A stretch of DNA of 64,000 bases from positions 434,001-498,000 of the forward strand of contig NZ_FUZZ01000005.1 of NCBI RefSeq assembly GCF_900168065.1, given 5' to 3'. Origin of the DNA: Chitinophaga ginsengisegetis (GTDB lineage: Bacteria; Bacteroidota; Bacteroidia; Chitinophagales; Chitinophagaceae). A program made the position numbers and the translations under genes. Position 1 is the stretch's first letter. Each line of letters opens with the position of its first letter. Positions 43,307 to 51,112 of this stretch are shown piece after piece. The notes under the pieces were generated by a model. It was not told where the DNA came from. It saw nothing but the letters and a program-made list of their open reading frames with translations, and ran no database searches.

Positions 43307-44089
43307 CTATACCTGCGAATATGATGTCGGAACCAGGAAGGTGTTACTGATTTTCGAAATGGTATTTGCATACTGGGGATCCGCTAATAATTTTTTCCAT
43401 TCAGGATCAGCTACAAAAGCCGACCATCCTTTGTCGCGTTCTTCCATGTTGTTGCACGTGAGCATATAAGTGAGACGAGGCAGCTTGTCGCCGGCAATTA
43501 CTTCACCAAAGAATACGGGGTTCAGTTTCGCCCTGGTAAAAATGGGGAATTCGCCGTCATTGAACATTTTAATTTTTCTTCTTACAGCATCTTCACTATA
43601 GCCCTCATAGGTTCTTAATTCAAATATCCGGGATTCACCTGAGGGTACAGCCATTGCAGGGAAACCATCAAAAGCAATCATCAAAGAAGAGGTAAAGCGG
43701 TTGTATATGGATTTATCAACGGGAATGCTGTTATATAAGGCACTGTTTTTAATATACTCAGCATCTGCTTTTACTTTTATATTTACCGACAGGTAGTTAT
43801 CCAGGGAAGCATAAGGTGTTAATAAATAAAACTTAGCCGGTTCCGATGGCCTCCACTCCTTGAAAACGCCAACTGTTTTTACGCCGTACTTATTCAATGC
43901 AGGAATAAGCGCTGTCCTGAAATAATTTTCCAGTTGCTCCTTGTCGGCACCAAAGCGCATTTCATACTCACGCCATTCGTATACTTCTTTTTGTATTGCA
44001 TATTTATCACCCGCTATGGCAGGACTGAGATTTGCTGCTATACCTGCGGTAACCGCAAGCGAAGATTGGAGGAATTTCCTGCGTTGCAT
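43307..44089 (-). CDS. Exported NIPSNAP family protein
   Basis: 260 residues. The N-terminus RRKFLQSSLAVTAGIAANL is Tat-like (twin arginine plus hydrophobic stretch). Two NIPSNAP (dimeric alpha-beta barrel) repeats: YEWREYEMRFGADKEQLENY and FELRTYEGYSEDAVRRK each begin a copy. Function of the family in bacteria is unknown; related folds bind aromatic or haem-like ligands. It has the general layout of Bacteroidota NIPSNAP proteins. Confidence 0.86.
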   Translation of the reverse strand: MQRRKFLQSSLAVTAGIAANLSPAIAGDKYAIQKEVYEWREYEMRFGADKEQLENYFRTALIPALNKYGVKTVGVFKEWRPSEPAKFYLLTPYASLDNYLSVNIKVKADAEYIKNSALYNSIPVDKSIYNRFTSSLMIAFDGFPAMAVPSGESRIFELRTYEGYSEDAVRRKIKMFNDGEFPIFTRAKLNPVFFGEVIAGDKLPRLTYMLTCNNMEERDKGWSAFVADPEWKKLLADPQYANTISKISNTFLVPTSYSQV

Positions 44090-44325
44090 ATTGGTTGTTT
44101 TAAAGTATAAATTAGTTTGTGTGATAATCCTTCTGTCATCGCCGGTATTCCCTCAATCACGGAATTCAAGTTAAGGAAAGTTAGCAACAGAAGTTACTGA
44201 AAAGAATAATATTTTTCAAACCGGGCATTATCTTATTTGGAAAAGAGGGAAGCAATAGTATCTACCCGGAAACAGGTATATCGGCATCCTATTATTCAGG
44301 TATATTCTGAGCCTGCCGGATTATC

Positions 44326-44333
44326 TATTTTTG
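44326..44333 (+). promoter_or_regulatory. -7 box before the secreted protein gene at 44360
   Basis: TATTTTTG, 26 bases before the ATG. Confidence 0.4.
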
Positions 44334-44359
44334 TATCGTCAGATAAATCTATCAGAACC

Positions 44360-45664
44360 ATGCTTTCTCAATTTCGTAAATCGATCCTGATCTCCTCTGC
44401 TTCGTTTCTGCTGACAGTCATTGTTGGCAAGAGCCAGGCGCAGGATAAATTCGACAGTAAACTGCTGAAGAACGGTAAGTATACCCTCGCCTGTTATACT
44501 GTAAATAGCGGCAGCGAATCAGCAATCGGCACTTTTACCGTCGGTATCAATGCCTCCGGCGATAAGCTGGCCCTAACTACCACCACTGCTCTTGCCGGAT
44601 TGGAAGAGTGGAGAGATACCGCCGTATCTAACCTGAACAACTTCAAACCTATTTACGTCGCGTCGCATAGCACCCTGAAAGATATGGTGCTGCACTTCGG
44701 GAATAATGTTACCGGCTATTATGTTGATAAGAAAACCGGGAAGAAGACCCAGATCCAGGAAGCAGGCAACCAGTATTTCGTAGATAGTTATACCTATCCG
44801 TTTATCCTGTCGTTGCTGCCACTGACTTCCGGCTACAGCACTGATTTATCTGTGTATGAATACAAGCCCACAAATAACGGTAACCTGAAAAAAGCGGTGG
44901 TGGATGAAGTAAAGAACAGCACCTGGGTCAGTAAATACACCGGCAAACACGATGTATGGGAAGTAACCGTGGTGGAACCTACTACCGATGAAAGATCTGT
45001 TTCCTATATCGATAAGAAAACCCGCCGGTTGTGGCAGATAGACATGTGGAGCAATGGCCAGCAGATCAGGATGGTGGATATGGAAACAGATTTCAACTCC
45101 ATCAAGGCTCCTTTTGATAAAGCAGCAACCATGAAGATGGTGAAAGGCGGTAACTCCATCATCAACGGACAAGTGTTTGCCCGCGATTTTGACGACAACG
45201 GTACTATCTGGGCCAAAATGAAGGTGGTGAACATCCAGGCCAAGCAGGTAGCGCCCCGTGGTACACAGGTAATCCTGATCCCTTACAATGATTACTTCAA
45301 AGAATGGATCAAGGTAAACGAATCGCAACGTAAAAAGGGCCGGGAAGGTATTGGCCTGTTGGACGAAGCGGCCCAGTGTATCAAAACTACGAGCGTTTAC
45401 GATGATGAAGGGCATTTTGAATTTGTAAACCTCATGCCCGGCGAATACCTGTTATATACCGAGTTTGGATACGACCATTCGTATAGCCAGTCGGAAGTGG
45501 TGGGTTATACCGACCACTACATCAACGGTATGTTCCAGAGTACAACTGCCAATACGGTCAGCAGGAACTATAGTACCAACGCCGGCGCCGTAGTGAAAAA
45601 GGTGGTAACGGTAAGCAAACCCGGTGAAAAAGTGGAAGTGAAACTGAAGAAAACACGTGCCTGA
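44360..45664 (+). CDS. Secreted two-domain protein of unknown function
   Basis: 434 residues from the ATG at 44360, chosen because the signal peptide (KSILISSASFLLTVIVGKSQ, cleaved after QAQ) begins there; the frame is open about 41 codons further upstream. Residues 25-260 resemble DUF3108-like outer-surface beta domains; residues 285-420 hold a carboxypeptidase-regulatory/transthyretin-like fold (HFEFVNLMPGEYLLYTEF). Likely periplasmic or surface. Ends at a strong two-way terminator. Specific function unknown. Confidence 0.75.
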   Translation: MLSQFRKSILISSASFLLTVIVGKSQAQDKFDSKLLKNGKYTLACYTVNSGSESAIGTFTVGINASGDKLALTTTTALAGLEEWRDTAVSNLNNFKPIYVASHSTLKDMVLHFGNNVTGYYVDKKTGKKTQIQEAGNQYFVDSYTYPFILSLLPLTSGYSTDLSVYEYKPTNNGNLKKAVVDEVKNSTWVSKYTGKHDVWEVTVVEPTTDERSVSYIDKKTRRLWQIDMWSNGQQIRMVDMETDFNSIKAPFDKAATMKMVKGGNSIINGQVFARDFDDNGTIWAKMKVVNIQAKQVAPRGTQVILIPYNDYFKEWIKVNESQRKKGREGIGLLDEAAQCIKTTSVYDDEGHFEFVNLMPGEYLLYTEFGYDHSYSQSEVVGYTDHYINGMFQSTTANTVSRNYSTNAGAVVKKVVTVSKPGEKVEVKLKKTRA

Positions 45665-45681
45665 GTGCAGGCAAAGATTAT

Positions 45682-45720
45682 AAGCAAGAAAGGCCGGGTT
45701 CCCGGCCTTTCTTGCTTTAT
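45682..45720. terminator. Two-way intrinsic terminator
   Basis: 17-base perfect stem (45682-45698 with 45701-45717) with a 2-base loop between convergent genes; its far end overlaps the stop codon of the YCII-like gene. Confidence 0.9.
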
Positions 45721-46160
45721 TGTATTGGCTTAACTGGCTTAGGAATTTCCCGTACTTCCACTGTGCCGTCATATAAAAGAATAGGGCAGGATTTCGCCAG
45801 TTCTAACGCCTGTTCCATCGTTTCCGCCTGAAGAACAATATTACTTACAACTTTAAGCTTACCGGAAAGAACGGTTTCTTTTTTTACCGATTTCCCGCTT
45901 CCTGACACCGTGTAGCTCTCTCCCGGAAAAGCGAAACTCAAAACATACACGCTGTCGGCTTTCCATTGTGCGAGCAGCAGCTCCCATTTGGGGCCTGCTA
46001 TTTTTGCCTGTTCTGAACCATAAGTTTCGGGGACTCTTACCAATAAACTGTACTGTTTCATTGCATTATTTTTTGATGGTGACGCAGTAGTATTTGCCTG
46101 TGCATAAGTTTTACTTATGAATGCGAAGCAAATAATAACTGCTAATAAACCTGGTTTCAT
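45717..46160 (-). CDS. Secreted YCII-like domain protein
   Basis: 147 residues from the ATG at 46160 (16 further codons are open but the signal peptide, GLLAVIICFAFISKTYAQ, begins here). The rest resembles the YCII/DGPF dimeric ferredoxin-like fold: YSLLVRVPETYG, then a KWELLLAQWKAD helix and ETMEQALELAKSCPILLYDG. In characterised families the fold is catalytic or ligand-binding in the cytoplasm; a secreted form is less usual. Function unknown. Confidence 0.7.
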   Translation of the reverse strand: MKPGLLAVIICFAFISKTYAQANTTASPSKNNAMKQYSLLVRVPETYGSEQAKIAGPKWELLLAQWKADSVYVLSFAFPGESYTVSGSGKSVKKETVLSGKLKVVSNIVLQAETMEQALELAKSCPILLYDGTVEVREIPKPVKPIQ

Positions 46161-46332
46161 TTGTTTTATATTTTGATACAAATGTCGGTCGGGAGGGGTC
46201 CCCATCATTGTAAAAAATCATTGATTTACTCATGGCGTGAGTGCCGGCGTTTTGGGTGTAAATGGAATCGCCTGTCGCAAATACACCCTCAAAATGTCGC
46301 GTCTACGGGCTGTGTGATCTATTTAGCCAGCG

Positions 46333-46340
46333 TATTTTTG
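46333..46340 (+). promoter_or_regulatory. -7 box before the DHFR-like gene
   Basis: TATTTTTG, 39 bases before the ATG at 46380. Confidence 0.4.
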
Positions 46341-46379
46341 TAATGATAAAACAACAATCATTATTATAAAATTTAAGAG

Positions 46380-46901
46380 ATGAAAATCATTATTTACCTC
46401 GCTGCATCTGCGAATGGATTGATCAGTAATAACAGGAATGTACCGGATTGGTTGTCGCCGGAATACGGAGCGGGTTTTATGGCCATAAGCCAGCGCACGC
46501 AAGCCGTGATCATGGGTAAAACAACTTATAATATTCTATCGCCGGATTACCTGCCGCTAAAAGAAGGTTCGCTGGTGGTATTAACGCATGATACAAACGC
46601 AACGCCATCGCAATCCAATGTGTTGTTTACCAGCGATAGCCCGGAGAAAATCGTGGCGGCACTCGCCTCTAAAGGGCACACCGAAGCGGTAATCATCGGC
46701 GGCACGCAAACAGTAAGCGCATTTATGAAGGCAGGATTGGTAAATGAAATAATCCTGGTGGTGGAACCGGTGTTATTTGGGAGCGGATTGCTGTTTGTTG
46801 ACGATGCGGACTTTGAATATCAGTTGGCATTACTGGATGTTAAAAAATTAAACAACAACACCATTCAATTGCATTACGAGGTAAAGGGTAAGCGGATTTA
46901 A
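46380..46901 (+). CDS. Dihydrofolate reductase family protein (RibD C-terminal type)
   Basis: 173 residues with the DHFR/RibD-C fold: KIIIYLAASANGLIS, VIMGKTTYN as a conserved NADPH-binding stretch, and AVIIGGTQTVSAFMKAGLVN followed by EPVLFGSG. Such proteins are NADPH-dependent reductases of unknown substrate in many bacteria and are often found as single genes, as here. Not the folate DHFR itself by length and motifs. Confidence 0.88.
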   Translation: MKIIIYLAASANGLISNNRNVPDWLSPEYGAGFMAISQRTQAVIMGKTTYNILSPDYLPLKEGSLVVLTHDTNATPSQSNVLFTSDSPEKIVAALASKGHTEAVIIGGTQTVSAFMKAGLVNEIILVVEPVLFGSGLLFVDDADFEYQLALLDVKKLNNNTIQLHYEVKGKRI

Positions 46902-46964
46902 TTTAGCTACCACCCGGTGGCAAACAGCTTTCTTGCCGCTTTGTTATTTGAGGTAGTTAACTGC

Positions 46965-47975
46965 CTACTTCTTTACAAGCTCCACCCGTCTGTTCTTCGC
47001 TTTGCCTTCCTCTGAGCTATTGTCTGCAATTGGCTGCAGGGAACCAAATCCTTCAGAACTAAGGCGGGACTTATCAATACCGGATGAAACCAATGCATCC
47101 AATACTGCTTTCGCCCTGTCTTTGGACAACTGGAGATTATGTGCATCGTTGCCGGTGTTGTCTGTATAACCGTTAACCGCAACCTTTAAACCGGGGCTTG
47201 CTTTCAACGCCTTTGTAATTTCTGCCACAGCATCTTTGCCGTCCGGCTTCAGCGTGGATTTGTCTGTGTCGAAGTTGATATATAGTATTGCTTTGCCTTT
47301 CTGATTGAGTTCTTTACTTATTTCATCGGCTTTCAGCATAGTAATGGTTTGTTTAAATCCTTCCTGCTGTAAGATATCGAGCTTGCCTTGTGCGGAATTG
47401 CCCGTCAGCTGGATATAGATATCACCTCCATTGGCCCGGCGGATGATATAAGTTTTGATATTCTCTTCTGTATAGCCGATAGAACCATCTTCTCCCAGGT
47501 AAGAAGCTCCCTGGCTGTAACGGTCGTATTCTTCCTGGGTAATTGACCCGTCAAATATCTTTACTCCACCGGCAGCTTTGATTGCTTCATCATAACTTTT
47601 CTCAAAGAATGGAAGAGACCAATCATTCTGTTTTATTTCGACAACATTACTTTTCCATATACGACCCTCTAACGGAGTCATTTTACCATCTATGGCGAAG
47701 AAAAGACGGTCAAACTTGCGTTCAACCGGTTTATTCATTGTGGTTAGTCCTTCCGGTAAAGTAAAAAAGGGGAAAGGGCCCAGTTCTTTCTCTGATACCG
47801 GAACGTCATTAATGTTAAAAGCGGTTGTTCCTTTTTCTTGCTTTTCTTCAGTGGGAGTAACAACATCCGTCTTCGGTGTAGAATCTGCAGTGGCCGCCTG
47901 TTGCTTTCCTTCATTATTGCAGGCGTATGCAAAGATCAAAGCGGAAATGCCGAAGAGTAATGATCGAATATTCAT
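46965..47975 (-). CDS. OmpA family lipoprotein
   Basis: 336 residues. Signal peptide with lipobox AYAC (Cys19). Residues 40-210 are a domain of unknown type with an acidic/Thr linker; residues 220-335 form an OmpA C-terminal peptidoglycan-binding domain: LYINFDTDKSTLKPDGKDAV, NGYTDNTGNDAHNLQLSKDR, the key Asp and Arg of diaminopimelate binding, and NRRVEL at the end. Anchors the outer membrane to peptidoglycan. Single gene. Confidence 0.9.
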   Translation of the reverse strand: MNIRSLLFGISALIFAYACNNEGKQQAATADSTPKTDVVTPTEEKQEKGTTAFNINDVPVSEKELGPFPFFTLPEGLTTMNKPVERKFDRLFFAIDGKMTPLEGRIWKSNVVEIKQNDWSLPFFEKSYDEAIKAAGGVKIFDGSITQEEYDRYSQGASYLGEDGSIGYTEENIKTYIIRRANGGDIYIQLTGNSAQGKLDILQQEGFKQTITMLKADEISKELNQKGKAILYINFDTDKSTLKPDGKDAVAEITKALKASPGLKVAVNGYTDNTGNDAHNLQLSKDRAKAVLDALVSSGIDKSRLSSEGFGSLQPIADNSSEEGKAKNRRVELVKK

Positions 47976-48183
47976 AATAGATACTTTTTAAAGATTGTAT
48001 ATGATGCAGGTTAATGATTCATTTTTAACGAAGCCCATCATCATTTTTTGACACCGGTAAATTTTTCATCATGGAGGTCGTTGCCTATCGGATTATCCGC
48101 AAAGCTATTGGATGTATCCCCGAAAATATATACCCTTATCTGGTGTTTTTTTTCTCCCGGTTTCCAGGTATTTTTTGTGTGCA

Positions 48184-48232
48184 TTTTTGCGATATGCCTT
48201 GTAGCGGGCGGCCGCAAGGCATATCGCAAAAA
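48184..48232. terminator. Two-way intrinsic terminator
   Basis: 18-base perfect stem (48184-48201 and 48215-48232), 13-base loop, T-run and A-run at the two ends. It lies just after the aldehyde dehydrogenase stop. Confidence 0.9.
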
Positions 48233-48242
48233 TACAGGTGTT

Positions 48243-49865
48243 TTAGAAAATGAAATTGGTGCTGAGGAAGTCGGAGCTGTGTTCATTCACAATATCTTCC
48301 AGCAGTTTTTTATTGGTGTCGTTCATCTTTGTAGCTACCAGTGAGCGGATGGAGAATGAACGAAGGGCATCATGCACAGAGAGCGTACCTTCTGCGCTGT
48401 CTTTCCGGCCGGTGAAAGGGAACACATCTGGTCCGCGCTGGCACTGGCTGTTGATATTCACCCTGCTTACCTGGTTTACCAACGGATCAATCAACATAGC
48501 CACTTCATCAGGATTGTTGCTGAAGATGCTTACCTGCTGTCCATGTGGCGACTCGATCAGGTAGTTGATCGTTTCTTCTATATCATCATAAGGCACTACA
48601 GGAATTACCGGTCCGAATTGTTCCTCGCGGTAGAGTGTCATCTTATCATTCACCGGGTATACCACTGCCGGGAATACAAAGGATTCGTTGGTAGCGCCAC
48701 CGTTTTCATTAACAACGGCCGCACCGTGGGCGATGGCGTCGTCCAGTACTTCACGGATATAGGCAGGTTTGCCGGGTTCCGCTACCGGTGTAAGTTGTAC
48801 GCCTTTCTCCCAGGGCATACCGAATTTCATTTTGCTGATGGACTCACCGAGGCGGGCATTGAATTCGTCAGCAATAGAACGGTGTACAAATAATATTTTG
48901 ATGGCGGTACAACGTTGACCATTATACGATAACGCACCGAGGATACATTCATTCACGGCTACCTGTATATCCGCGTGTGGTGTAATGATGGCGGCATTTT
49001 TGGCATCCAGGCTCAGCACGGCGCGCAGCCGGTTCAGCTTGGGATGGTGCTTGCGCAGATCGTTGGCTACTTTACTGGAACCGATAAAGGCCAGTACATT
49101 GATTTTACCGGTAGCCATGATACCGGGTATCACGGCGGCGCCGCGGCCATATATGGTGTTTACCACTCCTTTCGGGAAAGACTCCATGAATGCGCGTAAC
49201 AATGGGTAGTGCACCAGCGTACCGTGTTTTGGCGGTTTGAAAAGGATGGTGTTGCCCATGAGCAACGCAGGAATCAGCGTGGTAAAGGTTTCATTCAGCG
49301 GGTAGTTGAACGGGCCCATGCAGAGTACGACCCCTAATGGTGAACGGCGGATCTGTGCGATGGTGCCTTCCTTGATTTCGAAACGGGAAGAGCTGCGGTC
49401 TATTTCTTTGAGCGCATCTATAGTGGCGTTGATGTATTCTATGGTGCGGTCAAATTCCTTGATGGAGTCAGCAAAAGATTTCCCGATTTCCCACATGATC
49501 AGTTTTACGATCAGGGTGCGTTGCTCCGTCATTTTGCGGGCAAATACAGAAAGACAGTTGATGCGCTCATCCAGCCGCATCGTAGGCCATTCGCCGCGAC
49601 CGTTATCATACGCCGAGAGAGCGGCATTCAGCGCTTCAAACGCCTCCTTTTCGGTGGTTAACGGGTAAGTGCCTATCAGTTTGCGTTTCAGGCCATCTGC
49701 CGTTGGAATGTTGATAGGGGAGTACACTTCACTCACCGGCCCATCCCATTGTTTCATTTCCCCGTTTACCAGGTATTCTCTCTGATGAATTTCAGAAATA
49801 CGGAACTCTTCGGGTATTTCATTTTCTTCAACAAAAAGTTTCTTCAGCTCATCTTGAAAACTCAT
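48243..49865 (-). CDS. Aldehyde dehydrogenase family protein, GAPN-like
   Basis: 540 residues, ALDH superfamily. Catalytic cysteine in NGQRCTAIK and MGPFNYPLNETFTTLIPAL as the cofactor/substrate channel stretch, both like NADP-dependent non-phosphorylating glyceraldehyde-3-phosphate dehydrogenase. The usual ELGGK motif with its general-base Glu is replaced by SLDAK, so mechanism or substrate may differ from classical GAPN. Cytoplasmic. Single gene with its terminator; divergent from the gene at 50193. Confidence 0.88.
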   Translation of the reverse strand: MSFQDELKKLFVEENEIPEEFRISEIHQREYLVNGEMKQWDGPVSEVYSPINIPTADGLKRKLIGTYPLTTEKEAFEALNAALSAYDNGRGEWPTMRLDERINCLSVFARKMTEQRTLIVKLIMWEIGKSFADSIKEFDRTIEYINATIDALKEIDRSSSRFEIKEGTIAQIRRSPLGVVLCMGPFNYPLNETFTTLIPALLMGNTILFKPPKHGTLVHYPLLRAFMESFPKGVVNTIYGRGAAVIPGIMATGKINVLAFIGSSKVANDLRKHHPKLNRLRAVLSLDAKNAAIITPHADIQVAVNECILGALSYNGQRCTAIKILFVHRSIADEFNARLGESISKMKFGMPWEKGVQLTPVAEPGKPAYIREVLDDAIAHGAAVVNENGGATNESFVFPAVVYPVNDKMTLYREEQFGPVIPVVPYDDIEETINYLIESPHGQQVSIFSNNPDEVAMLIDPLVNQVSRVNINSQCQRGPDVFPFTGRKDSAEGTLSVHDALRSFSIRSLVATKMNDTNKKLLEDIVNEHSSDFLSTNFIF

Positions 49866-50192
49866 GTGTTAAAATTTTATGCGTACAAATTACACAAAAC
49901 AGACCAGATAATAAACATAGAATGTTTCGATCGGGGTGTGGGGAAAATCTATAAGATAGATTTTTGGGAGATGAAAAATATTGACTGTACCGGTGCTAAC
50001 TTTTTTATTTTCAACGATTCACCTAATTTCGCCGGATGTTTTACAGGAGAAAATTAATACAGCGCATCATGGAAACAGGTCACCGCAAATCGTTTTATTA
50101 TCCATTATTCACAGGAAAAGAAAAACATTTATAGTAGCTCCATCACCAGCTACCGGCGAAACCATTTGCATATTTTATAAAACATCTTGCGC
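49866..50192. other. Divergent intergenic region
   Basis: 327 bases between the aldehyde dehydrogenase and the unrecognised gene. TAATTTG on the minus strand near 49886-49892, one base short of the -7 consensus, may serve the dehydrogenase. I see no RNA gene or repeat. Confidence 0.45.
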
Positions 50193-51029
50193 ATGCCCTT
50201 GACAAAAGTTTTGATCACCGTTAAAAGTTACCCCACCGTATCTTCCCATTATGATGAACAGGTTAGCATCGCCGGTTTCAGGGAAGATGGTGTTTTTATC
50301 AGGATATATCCCATCCCTTTTTCAAAGAAAACCTATGAAGAACAATATCAGCTCTACGACTGGGTGGAGCTGGGCCTGGTGCGGAACACCAGGGATTTCC
50401 GCCTGGAAAGTTTCAGACCGGTAACAATGGATGCACCGGTAAAAAAGATGGGGCATCTGGGCACGGAAGAGCATTGGCAGGAACGGAAGGCCATTGTGCT
50501 GAAGAATGTATACCGCGACTTTTCCACGGTGATCATGGAAGCGAAACACGAAGCGTTTTATACTTCGCTGGCTGTATTCAAACCTACGCGGATACTGGAT
50601 TTTGTGGTAGAAGAAACGGAACGGGAATGGAACAGCGACCGGTTGAAGATTCTACAGGAAGAGATGTACCGGGGCCAGGTATTTGAACAACCGGAAGATC
50701 CTTTTACCTTGATGGAAAAGCTACCCTACAAATTTTCCTTCCGTTTTACCGACAACAGAAATGAAGAAATTACCCTGCCGGTGGAAGACTGGGAGCTGGC
50801 ATCACTGTATTGGAAAAGCCTGAAAAAGCAGCGTGGTGCTGATAAGGAGCAGAAAGCCATTCATGAGGTCAGGAAGAAATACCTGCAGGAATACGCCAGG
50901 AATACCGATTTGTATTTCTTCCTGGGTACTACGCAAAATGCACACGCCGGTTCCAGGCAGCCGTTTACCATTGTTGGGTTGTTTCATCCTACTATGCCAC
51001 CGGCGGTGATACAGGGGAGTTTGTTTTAG
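50193..51029 (+). CDS. Conserved hypothetical protein, 278 residues
   Basis: Start ATG at 50193; a TTG two codons earlier is less likely. The protein begins LTKVLITVKSYPTVSSHYDE, then VSIAGFREDGVFIRIYPIPF and YDWVELGLVRNTRDFR, which I remember as a recurring, unnamed family that usually shows exactly this N-terminal pattern. The C-terminal third has YFFLGTTQNAHAGSRQPFTI. No signal peptide, membrane segment or catalytic motif of a known family is visible. Soluble, probably cytoplasmic. No neighbour gives a clear function; it is flanked by the aldehyde dehydrogenase and a secreted glycosidase-like gene. Confidence 0.75.
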   Translation: MPLTKVLITVKSYPTVSSHYDEQVSIAGFREDGVFIRIYPIPFSKKTYEEQYQLYDWVELGLVRNTRDFRLESFRPVTMDAPVKKMGHLGTEEHWQERKAIVLKNVYRDFSTVIMEAKHEAFYTSLAVFKPTRILDFVVEETEREWNSDRLKILQEEMYRGQVFEQPEDPFTLMEKLPYKFSFRFTDNRNEEITLPVEDWELASLYWKSLKKQRGADKEQKAIHEVRKKYLQEYARNTDLYFFLGTTQNAHAGSRQPFTIVGLFHPTMPPAVIQGSLF

Positions 51030-51085
51030 CGGTTGCTCATCTTATCAGCCCGTAATTCTCCGCCGGAATTAGCCCGATAATAATT

Positions 51086-51093
51086 TATATTTG
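51086..51093 (+). promoter_or_regulatory. -7 box before the glycosidase-like gene
   Basis: TATATTTG, 19 bases before the ATG at 51113. Confidence 0.45.
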
Positions 51094-51112
51094 AGCAAAT
51101 AGCTTAAATATC

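Noticed and set aside
48041-48286. 81-codon minus-strand frame before the aldehyde dehydrogenase terminator
   Set aside because: It overlaps the dehydrogenase end and the terminator stem; composition is not protein-like.
49749-50057. 102-codon plus-strand frame at the start of the aldehyde dehydrogenase
   Set aside because: It is antisense to the 5' part of the dehydrogenase and has no recognisable feature.
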